The translations under genes were made by a program, and so were the position numbers. This document shows, piece after piece, positions 9,201 to 13,650 of a DNA stretch of 33,120 nt. The notes beneath the pieces are model-generated. The model saw nothing but the letters and a program-made list of their open reading frames with translations, ran no database searches and was not told the origin of the DNA. Position 1 is the stretch's first letter. The number at the start of each line of letters is the position of its first letter. The DNA is from Candidatus Omnitrophota bacterium (GTDB lineage: Bacteria; Omnitrophota; Gorgyraeia; Gorgyraeales; Gorgyraeaceae), in assembly GCA_030649895.1 (NCBI GenBank), contig JAUSEX010000008.1, forward strand, positions 1 to 33,120. The letters are read 5' to 3'.

Positions 9201-10804
9201 TTTTTCGATATTTTATCTACCAGGTAAGCAGTAAGAAAGATTCTCATCTCTTTTAATTTAATTACCAAGGGATCTTTTTCTACATCGTCAACATTAAAAG
9301 ATGTTCTGCCGGTTAATTTTGTTATCAAGGTCCTTCTAAGCATGAATTGTTCTAATTCCATTGCAAAATTATAAACGCCTACATTACCCTGCGTCTGCGT
9401 ATTGCTGGCTGCGAATCTTGAGCGCAATTCTGCATACGAGGATTCTGCAATTTTTCCATCTGATGTGGAATTCAATAAAGCGCTTAGACTACCAGAAGAT
9501 CCTGGTCCTGTTTCTATTACCGGGTCTTTTACCCTGGCTAGGATAAAATCTCTTATTGCATCTAATGTGCCTTTTACGCCTGAGTCCTTATCTCCCTGCT
9601 TTATCATATTTAAAATCACCATTAGAGAATCTTGGTCCAAGAGCAGGTTCTTTTGTTTCATGAGTTTCAGTACATCTAGAAGAGAGTCATATGCCTTATG
9701 CGTGTCGCGATTTGCGTGCTGAGGGATTTCCTTGAGGATAGTAAATATTTCTTCCTGGTTAGTTTTTGTGATTAGGCCTGACTCTAGTAAAGCTATTAGG
9801 CTATTGTAGGCGCTACCTGTATTTTCTCCTGCGTACCGAGGGATTTCTTTGATGAGAGTAGATACTTCTTGTCGAATAGGTTTCGCAATTAGGCCTGGTT
9901 TTACTAAAACTGTTAGGCTATCGTAGGCGCTCGATGTATTGCTCCTTGCGTATTGGGGGATTTCCTTGAGGATAGCAAATACTTCTTCCTGAATAGTTTC
10001 TGTGATTAGGCCTGATTTAAGTAAAGCTGTTAGGCTATTGTAGGCGCTCGATGCATCCTTCCCTGCGTACTGGGGGATTTCCTTGAGGATAGCAGTAAAA
10101 TCTTTTAATACTTTCTCATAGTTAGCTTCTGTGATTAGGCCTGATTTTAGTAAAGCTGTTAGGTTATAGTAGACATTGTCTGTACTACTTCCTGCGTGCT
10201 GAGGGATTTCCTTGAGGACACTAAATAGTTCCTTTTGGTTAGTTTCTGTGATTAGGCCTGATTCTAGTAAAGCTCTTAGGCTATTGTAGGCTCTCCACGT
10301 ACTACTTTCTGCGTACTGGGGGATTTCATTGAGGACACTAAATAGTTCCTTTTGGTTAGTTTCTGTAATTAGGCCTGATTCTAGTAAAGCTTTTAGGCTA
10401 TCGTAGGCAAATATTGTAATGCCTTTTGCGTATTGAGGGATTTCCTTGAGGATAGTAAAGATAGTTTCTCTGTTTTGAGGAGTTAAGACTCCTGATTGTT
10501 CTAGTCCTCCTAAAGCTTCTTTTGTGTCTTGAATTAGGACACCACCATATTTTTCTATTTCTTTAAAGATCGTTTTTTTCTGTTTATCTGTAAAGACTGT
10601 TTGGTTAGAAACAAGAGCAGACATTGACTTGCCTCTTTTTTCGAGATTTAATGCCTCTTTAAATCTATTAATATTTTCTGATGAAGTTTGAAGCGGTGGC
10701 CTTAATTTGGTCTCAATAGAACAGGGATATACATTGCTGTTAACTAAAAATGAAATCAGCAGTATAAATGATATAGTTTTTTTAAATATTGTATCTTTTT
10801 TCAT
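1..10804 (-). CDS. Giant midasin-like six-AAA+ / HEXXH / VWA protein (partial, 3' end beyond window)
   Basis: Open frame of at least 3601 codons with no stop to the window edge. Numbering from the ATG at 10804; an in-frame ATG at 10813 is the alternative and is better spaced from a weak AGAGA. Residues 1-28: basic then hydrophobic signal-like segment. Residues 113 to about 385: seven 39-residue helical repeats. Then six AAA+ modules with Walker A or its remnant near residues 778 (degenerate), 1105 (GVSGEGKT), 1391 (degenerate), 1727 (GPPGGGKT), 2055 (degenerate) and 2503 (GKTGGAKS). HEIGH at 2971-2975, Glu-rich linker about 3136-3190, VWA with DVSGS at 3263, T3343 and TDGG at 3371, then a second repeat block. 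This order matches eukaryotic midasin (Rea1/MDN1), a mechanical ATPase that pulls assembly factors off complexes, minus its very long linker. MoxR plus VWA proteins are the nearest bacterial relatives known to me. Function and substrate unknown; a remodelling role is inference. Confidence 0.9.
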   Translation of the reverse strand, partial: MKKDTIFKKTISFILLISFLVNSNVYPCSIETKLRPPLQTSSENINRFKEALNLEKRGKSMSALVSNQTVFTDKQKKTIFKEIEKYGGVLIQDTKEALGGLEQSGVLTPQNRETIFTILKEIPQYAKGITIFAYDSLKALLESGLITETNQKELFSVLNEIPQYAESSTWRAYNSLRALLESGLITETNQKELFSVLKEIPQHAGSSTDNVYYNLTALLKSGLITEANYEKVLKDFTAILKEIPQYAGKDASSAYNSLTALLKSGLITETIQEEVFAILKEIPQYARSNTSSAYDSLTVLVKPGLIAKPIRQEVSTLIKEIPRYAGENTGSAYNSLIALLESGLITKTNQEEIFTILKEIPQHANRDTHKAYDSLLDVLKLMKQKNLLLDQDSLMVILNMIKQGDKDSGVKGTLDAIRDFILARVKDPVIETGPGSSGSLSALLNSTSDGKIAESSYAELRSRFAASNTQTQGNVGVYNFAMELEQFMLRRTLITKLTGRTSFNVDDVEKDPLVIKLKEMRIFLTAYLVDKISKNKTQENINKYLDMLVSQIQQFEIESASTQPEALSEEKKPLFYNWLHRQYPSVMARVTYGGFEKSPLVYSILNALKGDDFYISDSDIIEMINLSLDIDEMIRKYAATNHPNDDLWITSFREQIRLHAEFIRWYLSSVKEGGVEIKHTLEYFILSCLSIYGGMFGEESDKFKGILRESISKNFAIFVKLSLGEKSLKGAEIDLLIEKLLYESFTTLDKEKEENLLWGVQPYQRAYYSMLRCVEMSEPGLFILSRNSHRAFEEAVEKVSQDTKGEVVRIPLSYFSERSDLFGMSVPDDQGNPGFLLGVIPRMAERATANPNTPIYLVLDNIEAVQGSLRVELNPVLWEKSFVIPEINKRFKVPKNLHIIFSMDESSEVHDEAFLNRVLRQRIGGLSEEDFKNLLVNKHGISEEWAGELSNLFFKLGQETWKQHGLFFSAQDFVNIAIYAKNRGEKIEFLKEEIYRYINLRFRYQKDRKKFGIVFNSLFGAIPEEYKRSHIEIRNGKLTADGVSIGVSEEFAASVGSNPGKKFSEIVLEDYDYVIRGIDLMLISQLVRQAAFREEAASRVIVLEGVSGEGKTQLCQVVSRILGYKNLGFTVHKRSALEEFRGGVFPGKEGLEIHNDTPFLKAEREGGYLINFSELNTSYKGSLLYWLYPEFSLAGKRLLPEIPAPPGTGEPFYVNPISSGNIYVADINPDDYRARERFPQQNKNFSAAFWMGYDYSEEDEKYQKGIKQEIIGLTKELFRIHFNNLPKDEIDKYSAILGELYYFLQKDMANGQIRSLYQVLTLRDVIRTIKMFRYYQKTKGQASETAFKNAVKSCLWLMWQEKEPQEKIKARLLEMDLWIKEDLDIKGFIRDALVSNLGHLIIHSNAAGDGYEIIKEALPAENITHYMSVSDFIELENLVGETSVDLEGKLGVFQGALLKIIEQAESDPGKEHLFILDNFHQLNPDTAIGLNKALQEGRIELSPSVASVYKGRLVDARFAVIPENLRIIALTYITKEPSHDDKLPMSGAELSRLVSVALPDEMSGFWIEGYLRDKLRIEDVKGEIAKEVISKAKLIYEAYVKEYENGNHSQIRLSKRDLDEYLAQILRTRDNLDAKVIGEIAYYTIGMCLSDKAREPFMPRSPPSLEYIQKNGGIYLKVGLAEYKTGYSDIASSHRESYLCPVDEVLEIYESILSAYMEDRKLILLEGPPGGGKTAIAEDIAKRLNLRFKKISMYREIDLWEFLGKIERVGHSKFKITCGKEEGKFLSEFLDFLENGGVWCFDEANISKASIEAMSFITQIVRGEPIDLGIYHNGVKIGEHLISVHPDFKAFITINPWETTKERKDIPLEILWLAKKIYVTDNWKEESYRKLIDYYLKDKNAMTREDIGRLIKLHIFMKYIMDEQFKDSYKGDIPEEVKGFSFSEFNELYTYQYGVSPRELIRITELVNRHISLFEAILLNYLFQFSAPSDLKRAIDIVEKVFPGFKEFYTSWQKERSVYFRGKEVKLENPERENFFTPVSSQITSLKALALSLSGGKQHTLILSEQGSYPLELVRFFSQAMGCELFVFDSSPFVNSVELLGSQMVKFGDLNQKGTAESTDELGTVLGFIGEHLIKEDEYDEKTAQDKPIKILYLSSIDTMSSEELESLNDFLNTGRIRIGDKYYVLPGNVRIVAETSVLRKKRFSSPFYNRFQKIGLGAVIERDEVFTYLDKYYPGLSTEEKSLIYGAAKTAWYLDMGRYGVGCNLDRNKFTYRYGFSIKDVYKLAELVVQERMSQADAAKVDSVKTVLTCILRLYGNGMDDTSSKDKPSDRKLYFGALFEEVFKYEGIDENTIKELESKIREVEREWVDIVVSPKELNDGITLTNGFRIKEEGEYIAIGTPINKYRIKKDSLSQETELSGGLKVRLEKTGLLVSISMIKSIGQIDSATDTNYGLPPEEVPRRDYINYTGAINEAASIIFWASRRVEDSTGRERPPLPIILMGKTGGAKSTIVRNLSRITGAPLHTLHCYDNMEPDALFAGMGIAQKGKERKILFSLKEFFSDLGKINGEYYYPPGKNRHSTRKILFLDEANVSPQILYCLKPLFRGDRNFTFYLFGEKFTVELDPEVILFIAGNPPETHSDRKSFPWEIIEDGLKIWVPALHTYLESERVKKEDLVSILFGMHKRKMKELETDAQEDETYAAESEKLTNNALNVIKLEPLKIPDTGYARYDRRKPFAEPGKSKKEDMVTPIRKDISFEYSIQKITEGLKRVGSIQDGVSRYQYFLDNILRDYLLALSDGAGNIKWYKDGDKESLTYMVLETASAIDNNLFECLRDIVNLYLQPSINYSRVRERLMELRKKVLTNEAVNRFIFSFPILKDNRLFILVETEKIKERVLIEKGHLEELGIETTGFKDKIPLVAYVVERHPFMEEKRARGVFKGENYALIYEESTLASSGQTEKGELISWVGYHEIGHLVDHIRSLSEQISSHPNIELFSMLFPVIFAKDNKRYVEKELLYLLNSNKDASSYYCQAAKGIFNGFLRVLKEENPGDSQLQEIKEITDSFEDEYIHAIYKKIAVLDKTLISKIGIRLYKDAWEKKFIGDYYLSTAKKGRYKSESDKARGDAISEFTEGIANPPDVEVKQNEQQEIEQKVEIKSDAKEKEDMPGVEFEGNGEGGGEEGEVSLEGVVVEKGWLETYYQKLGSFAKKFIDIFASEPKQEEVHAASGRRLDIRKWITLSQKVFKRTIIEESTPSLYMSVTVDVSGSIAGSPALVKAFTNMTKFFESLLYVAGRNTSSVRFSLSAIGEEFHRVFGFDDCKKEDILRGSVQALWQQNDFGGINTASLVTGLRRLYGQSVIPTGNRLHIVLTDGGETSGKSFEELKTMVNSFEEEYGVNVIFIGVGTKEVTSYNRYLLLGEDPNDSQLMNILIRIAREKVQRGNLPLGDLSKALGLETPVLKTKDASMPLASNQTVFTPRQKAHGMNGAGSGFAQNDSKDGERSRTIKPWSFTDEQKKAIFKEIEKYCGGYIKHAEESLGELEQSGVITPQNREAIFTILKEIPQYAGNSTSRAYNSLTALLKSGLITETNYEKVLKDFTTIL
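275..379 (-). mobile_element. 105-bp in-frame palindromic insert in the giant gene
   Basis: The C-terminal repeat block reads SNQTVFT, then 35 extra codons, then DEQKKAIFKEIEKY. The N-terminal block reads SNQTVFT directly into DKQKKTIFKEIEKY, so it supplies the empty site. The insert is visibly richer in G and C than its surroundings, has imperfect inverted ends around TTCGCTCA, and is flanked by TTTAC and TTCAC (minus strand), a possible target duplication. It shares the 12-mer GAGCGAAGTCGA with the palindrome at 24709-24760. It preserves the reading frame. Confidence 0.75.
470..1398 (-). other. Glu-rich linker and VWA (MIDAS) domain of the giant protein
   Basis: About residues 3136-3190 are rich in Glu, Gln and Gly (VEVKQNEQQEIEQKVE, EGNGEGGGEEGE). 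The following VWA domain has the complete MIDAS set: DVSGS (D3263), a threonine in GGINTAS (T3343) and an aspartate in VLTDGGET (D3371). These residues bind a divalent cation and a partner acidic residue in integrin-type VWA domains and in midasin. The pairing of acidic linker and MIDAS domain is as in midasin. Confidence 0.85.
1880..1894 (-). other. HEXXH zinc-peptidase-like motif in the giant protein
   Basis: Residues 2971-2975 read HEIGH, preceded by ISWVGY and followed by LVDHIRSL. A glutamate lies 18 residues after the second histidine (E2994, in HPNIELF), the spacing of gluzincin-type HEXXH-X18-E peptidases. It sits between AAA6 and the acidic linker. Zinc binding and proteolysis are inferred from the motif only; a structural helix with a chance HEXXH remains possible. 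Confidence 0.55.
2645..8527 (-). other. Six tandem AAA+ modules of the giant protein
   Basis: Approximate modules by residue: AAA1 760-1010, AAA2 1080-1330, AAA3 1375-1620, AAA4 1700-1960, AAA5 2030-2270, AAA6 2480-2720. Walker B in AAA4 (FDEAN, D1802) and AAA6 (LDEAN, D2589) is intact; AAA2 keeps the glutamate (FSELN, E1174) but not the aspartate. AAA1 (LDNIE, D860) and AAA3 (LDNFH, D1477) keep only part of Walker B and lack Walker A. AAA2, AAA4 and AAA6 carry midasin/MoxR-like sensor-1 NP dipeptides (INPDD, INPWE, GNPPE). AAA5 has neither Walker motif (SEQGSYP, YLSSID). Boundaries are my estimates from motif spacing of roughly 290-450 residues. Confidence 0.8.
9655..10468 (-). repeat. Seven tandem 117-bp (39-residue) repeats, N-terminal block
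   Basis: Each unit encodes two predicted helices around the conserved pieces LKEIPQYA and AYNSLTALLKSGLI. Six repeat intervals span 714 bases from the unit start at 10468 to the one at 9754: six times 117 plus 12, because the third unit has four extra residues (NYEKVLKD region). Units are still very similar at DNA level, which implies recent expansion or ongoing homogenisation. They resemble HEAT/ARM-type solenoids in size and pattern, but I cannot assign them to a named family. Confidence 0.85.
10721..10804 (-). other. Signal peptide or N-terminal membrane anchor of the giant protein
   Basis: The first 28 residues have lysines at 2, 3, 8 and 9 followed by a hydrophobic core (TISFILLISFLV), then NSNVYPC. 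The cysteine context (VYPC) is not a canonical lipobox, so type I cleavage or an uncleaved anchor is more likely than a lipoprotein. Export would place ATPase modules outside the cytoplasm, which is hard to reconcile with their intact Walker motifs. Confidence 0.6.
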
Positions 10805-10834
10805 ATATATCATACTTTTACAATCTCTTTATTA

Positions 10835-10862
10835 AGTATATCATATTACAGCTATATTTCAA
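10835..10862 (-). promoter_or_regulatory. Sigma70-type promoter for the giant gene
   Basis: On the minus strand, TTGAAA (10862-10857) and TATACT (10840-10835) are separated by 16 bases, each matching the consensus at five of six positions. Transcription would start near 10828, giving a 5' leader of about 15-24 bases before the candidate ATGs at 10813 and 10804. It lies in the 83-base or longer gap after mdh, so the giant gene can be transcribed independently of the upstream genes. Confidence 0.6.
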
Positions 10863-10896
10863 GCATTATATAAAAATAAGCTATAGGTTTATATAT

Positions 10897-11895
10897 TTAT
10901 AGGGTTTTAGCGATAGATTCGCGAATTTGGCGGGCGGATTCCTTGAAGGCACGCTTCTCTTCTTCGGTAAGCTCTATTTCTATTATTTTTTCAATACCCT
11001 GGCTGCCCAAGATAACAGGAACCCCTATGTAAATATCTTTTTCGCCATATTGGCCTTTAAGATAAGCGCTTGCGCACATAGTTTTCTTCTCATTTTTTAT
11101 TATAGCTTTTAGCATAAAAAATACAGACGCTGACGGCGCAAAATAAGCGCTTCCCGTACCAAGATATTTCACTATCTCCGCCCCGCGGTTCCTGGCGAGT
11201 TCTGACGCTTCTTTGAAAACGCTGTCCGGGATATTTTTAGACCTGGATACAGGAACCATTGTATCTCCGTGACTTCCCATCATTAAGATTTCTTGAGATA
11301 ATTCTCGACTCGGCCGCTGGCCTCGCTCGAACAATATTCTTCGAGCGAGCGACCGAAGGAAGTACTGAGCAAAGCGAATGTACGAAGCGAGTCGAGAAGA
11401 ACCTTTCCTGTTTATATCTATATTTTTTTCTCTCAGGACATTTATGAACCTGGCAGTATCCAGAACACCCGCCATCCCGATTACTTTTTTTGGATCAAAC
11501 CCCGCGGTCTTTATTACAAGATAGCTCATCACGTCTAAAGGATTAGTAACTACAATAACTATTGAAGAAGGACAATAATTTTTAATCTGGAGCGAAAGAT
11601 TTTTTATTATTTCTGAGTTTTTCTTCAGCAGATCGTCGCGGGACATACCGGGTTTTCTGGCCAGGCCGGCTGTAATAACTACTATATCCGAGCCTTTCAT
11701 GTCCTCAAAATTCTCTGTGCCTATTATATCAGCCGAGGAATTAACTATAGGCCTTACGTCAGAAATGTCCAGCGCCTTGCCTTTTGCCATACCCGGCACT
11801 ATATCCACCAATACCACATCCGCCAGATCAGCGTCTATAACCCTGGAAGCAACCATTGCCCCAACGTTACCTGCACCGATAATAGCTACTTTCAT
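10897..11895 (-). CDS. mdh: Malate dehydrogenase with in-frame palindromic insertion
   Basis: NAD-dependent interconversion of malate and oxaloacetate in the cytoplasm. The N-terminus has the dinucleotide-binding GAGNVG and an acidic residue at the end of strand 2 (D31), favouring NAD. Substrate arginines are R80 and R86 (GLARKPGMSRDD) and R149 (DTARF); the catalytic histidine is in GSHGD (H209). About residues 165-199 are an extra segment (GSSRLASYIR to SREL) just ahead of the GSHGD strand, encoded by a palindromic element. Without it the length would be near that of ordinary LDH-like malate dehydrogenases. Shine-Dalgarno AGGAG lies 7 bases before the ATG. It follows icd, so a joint TCA role is likely. 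Lactate dehydrogenase is the alternative family member but the arginine pattern favours malate. Confidence 0.9.
   Translation of the reverse strand: MKVAIIGAGNVGAMVASRVIDADLADVVLVDIVPGMAKGKALDISDVRPIVNSSADIIGTENFEDMKGSDIVVITAGLARKPGMSRDDLLKKNSEIIKNLSLQIKNYCPSSIVIVVTNPLDVMSYLVIKTAGFDPKKVIGMAGVLDTARFINVLREKNIDINRKGSSRLASYIRFAQYFLRSLARRILFERGQRPSRELSQEILMMGSHGDTMVPVSRSKNIPDSVFKEASELARNRGAEIVKYLGTGSAYFAPSASVFFMLKAIIKNEKKTMCASAYLKGQYGEKDIYIGVPVILGSQGIEKIIEIELTEEEKRAFKESARQIRESIAKTL
11302..11398 (-). mobile_element. 97-bp palindromic element inside mdh (family A)
   Basis: Outer arms TTCTCGAC (11302-11309) and GTCGAGAA (11391-11398) enclose an inner palindrome, CGCTCGAACAATATTCTTCGAGCG. The same arms and core occur in gaps at 24709-24760 and 30885-30956. 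Here the copy is translated in frame as about 33 residues that other malate dehydrogenases lack. Its behaviour resembles Rickettsia palindromic elements that insert within proteins. Confidence 0.8.
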
Positions 11896-11906
11896 ATAAC
11901 CACTCC

Positions 11907-11974
11907 TAAATAGGGACAGCGACCATTTTTTAAATAGTAGGAACTGAGATAAAAATGGTCGCTGTCCCTATTTA
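11907..11974. repeat. Perfect 24-bp inverted repeat (family B, GGGACAGCGACC)
   Basis: Arms 11907-11930 and 11951-11974 are perfect inverted copies around GGGACAGCGACCATTTTT, with a 20-base loop. The element fills the gap between icd and mdh and ends just before the mdh Shine-Dalgarno. It looks like a REP/MITE-type palindrome of the kind moved by single-strand Y1 transposases; no transposase is in the window. A role in mRNA stability is possible. Confidence 0.8.
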
Positions 11975-11995
11975 ACCAAGTTCTGTTTTCGTGAC

Positions 11996-12013
11996 CGCTC
12001 GAAGAATATTATT
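11996..12013. repeat. Half copy of family A palindrome at the icd stop codon
   Basis: The 18 bases are identical to 24727-24744, which is the left half of the family A core. The first two plus-strand bases of the icd stop triplet (12012-12014) lie within this match, so a palindrome remnant abuts and overlaps the end of the icd gene. Confidence 0.6.
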
Positions 12014-13097
12014 ATGCATTCAATCTCTCTATAATTGCATCTGCCATCTGACTTGTGCCAACGCTGGTAGAATCATTGCAATCTTTTTTTAAATCATAGG
12101 TAACGTATTTGCCTTCAGCTATTACTTCTTCCGTAGCTTTTTCCAGCCTATCCGCTGCATCATTTTCGCGTAAATAGCGAAGCATCAATACGCCTGAAAG
12201 TATCATAGCGGTAGGATTTACTTTATCCAGCCCTGTGTATTTCGGGGCGCTGCCATGAACAGCTTCAAATAAAGCCATGCTATCCCCTATGTTTGCTCCC
12301 GGAGCTATCCCTAGCCCACCTATTAATCCAGCGCATAAGTCCGACAATATATCCCCGTATAAATTTGGCAACACAAGCACATCGTATAATTCCGGCTTTT
12401 GAACCAGCTGCATGCACATATTGTCAACTATTCTATCTTCAAACTCTATCCTGCCCTTGTATTCCTCGGAAACATCTCTTGCGCACTTCAAGAAAAGCCC
12501 GTCTGTTTCTTTCATTATATTCGCCTTATGAATGGCTGTGACTTTACGCCTATTATTTTTAACAGCGTAATCAAAAGCGAATTTTACAATTCTTTTGGAC
12601 GCGCTTATGGAAATAGGCTTTATACCTATAGCGGAATCCTTTTTTATAGCTATGCCGCTTAATTCCTCTAAATTATCTATGATATCCTGGGTCCTCTCTA
12701 ATCCCTGGCTGAATTCTATTCCGGCATACAGGTCTTCGGTATTTTCTCTGACTACCACGAGATCTATATTCGTATATCTACTTTTTACGCCTTTTATTAA
12801 CTTGCACGGCCTTAAGCACGCATACAGATCCAGGGCTTTTCTAAGCTGCACATTTACCGACCTGAAACCTTTCCCTACAGGCGTTATAATAGGCCCTTTT
12901 ATAGCCACCTTGTTCCTTCTTATGGAATCCAGGACATTTGCAGGTAAAACTGTCCCGTATTTAGCAATAGCCTCCTCGCCCGCTATTTGCTCTTCCCATG
13001 CTATTTTAACGCCCGTAGCGTCGATGCATCTTTTCGCAGCGAAACTTACTTCTCTTCCTATGCCATCGCCTGGGATCAATGTGACTTTATGGTTCAA
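12012..13097 (-). CDS. icd: Isocitrate dehydrogenase, probably NADP-dependent
   Basis: Oxidative decarboxylation of isocitrate to 2-oxoglutarate. The 361-residue protein belongs to the isocitrate/isopropylmalate dehydrogenase family. Isocitrate rather than isopropylmalate specificity is shown by S80 and N82 (RSVNVQLRK), followed by R86, R96, R117 and Y124 ([10 protein letters not shown]). Metal-binding aspartates are in YGDILSDL. The cofactor loop reads GSAPKYTG (K285, Y286) and VTYDLKK (Y334, K338), close to the NADP-binding Lys-Tyr and Tyr-x3-Arg of E. coli Icd; NAD-type enzymes usually have Asp in the first position. It overlaps leuD by 11 bases, implying translational coupling. The shorter length than E. 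coli Icd (about 416) is usual for this subclass. Homoisocitrate dehydrogenase is a less likely alternative. Confidence 0.85.
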   Translation of the reverse strand: MNHKVTLIPGDGIGREVSFAAKRCIDATGVKIAWEEQIAGEEAIAKYGTVLPANVLDSIRRNKVAIKGPIITPVGKGFRSVNVQLRKALDLYACLRPCKLIKGVKSRYTNIDLVVVRENTEDLYAGIEFSQGLERTQDIIDNLEELSGIAIKKDSAIGIKPISISASKRIVKFAFDYAVKNNRRKVTAIHKANIMKETDGLFLKCARDVSEEYKGRIEFEDRIVDNMCMQLVQKPELYDVLVLPNLYGDILSDLCAGLIGGLGIAPGANIGDSMALFEAVHGSAPKYTGLDKVNPTAMILSGVLMLRYLRENDAADRLEKATEEVIAEGKYVTYDLKKDCNDSTSVGTSQMADAIIERLNA

Positions 13098-13587
13098 TTT
13101 TCAGCCCCCCGTATTTTTTGTAATAATTCACTATACCACCGATTTCCACGAGACTTTTCTGAAATTTTGTAAAAGGCTTTATGCGCAAAGTATACTGTTT
13201 GTCCGGGCCCACAACAACGCCTTTTTCAATATCAACCTCTATTACATCTTCTTTTTTTATCTTATCAGTATCGCACTCTACCAAAGGCAGGCCAAGATTA
13301 AAAGCATTTCTATAAAATATCCTCGCAAAACTTTTAGCGAGAACTGCGTGACATCCTGCGTATTTAAGCGCCATTGGAGCCTGTTCCCGGGAAGACCCGC
13401 ATCCGAAATTAGTGCCGGCTATTACAAAAAATTTATCCCCGCCGATCTTTTTGTAAAAATCCGGCTCGATATCCTCGAATACATGCATTGCGAGCTGATG
13501 AGGGTCTGTTATGGAGAATTTATACCTGCCGGATATAATCAAATCCGTATTGATATCATTGCCAAATTTATAAGATATGCCTTTCAT
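13087..13587 (-). CDS. leuD: LeuD/aconitase-family small subunit
   Basis: Swivelling small subunit of a two-subunit hydro-lyase (isopropylmalate isomerase, homoaconitase or aconitase-like). The 166-residue length fits the HACN/archaeal-type LeuD. The substrate-carboxylate motif GCGSSRE is present at 63-69 ([16 protein letters not shown]). The specificity loop, normally YLRT in homoaconitase-type or YLVY in isopropylmalate-type subunits as I recall them, reads YKFSITDP at 22-29, so the substrate is uncertain. The gene overlaps icd and lies 63 bases after pilT, with its LeuC partner just before pilT. Shine-Dalgarno GAGG lies 8 bases before the ATG. With icd and mdh adjacent and no leuA or leuB in view, a cis-aconitase role is plausible but unproven. 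Confidence 0.8.
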   Translation of the reverse strand: MKGISYKFGNDINTDLIISGRYKFSITDPHQLAMHVFEDIEPDFYKKIGGDKFFVIAGTNFGCGSSREQAPMALKYAGCHAVLAKSFARIFYRNAFNLGLPLVECDTDKIKKEDVIEVDIEKGVVVGPDKQYTLRIKPFTKFQKSLVEIGGIVNYYKKYGGLKIEP

Positions 13588-13611
13588 CGCAAAACCCTCA
13601 TTTTGGCTTAA

Positions 13612-13650
13612 GGTTCGAGGCTCCAGGAATTTTTCCTTCAGCCTGGAACC
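13612..13650. repeat. Hairpin between pilT and leuD
   Basis: Arms GGTTCGAGGCT and AGCCTGGAACC pair at 10 of 11 positions, and an inner stem AGGAA/TTCCT closes a 3-base loop. The hairpin abuts the pilT stop codon. No U-tract follows on the minus strand, so an intrinsic terminator is unlikely; an mRNA-stabilising hairpin or a palindromic repeat fits better. Confidence 0.55.

Noticed and set aside
1133-9722. Many plus-strand frames of 60-116 codons opposite the giant gene
   Set aside because: The minus strand is continuously open with intact motifs in one frame, so these are shadows.
9655-10468. CRISPR array at the 117-bp repeats
   Set aside because: The repeats are contiguous, coding and without unique spacers; they encode a helical protein repeat.
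1-10804. Dynein heavy chain-like protein
   Set aside because: Six AAA+ modules fit dynein too, but there is no evident coiled-coil stalk, and the acidic linker plus MIDAS domain fit midasin instead.
11302-11398. mdh as a pseudogene broken by the palindrome
   Set aside because: The frame is intact through the element and all catalytic residues are present.
12595-13611. Plus-strand open frame of 338 codons across icd and leuD
   Set aside because: It is antisense to two well-conserved enzymes, has no family resemblance and no ribosome binding site, and arises from their codon usage.
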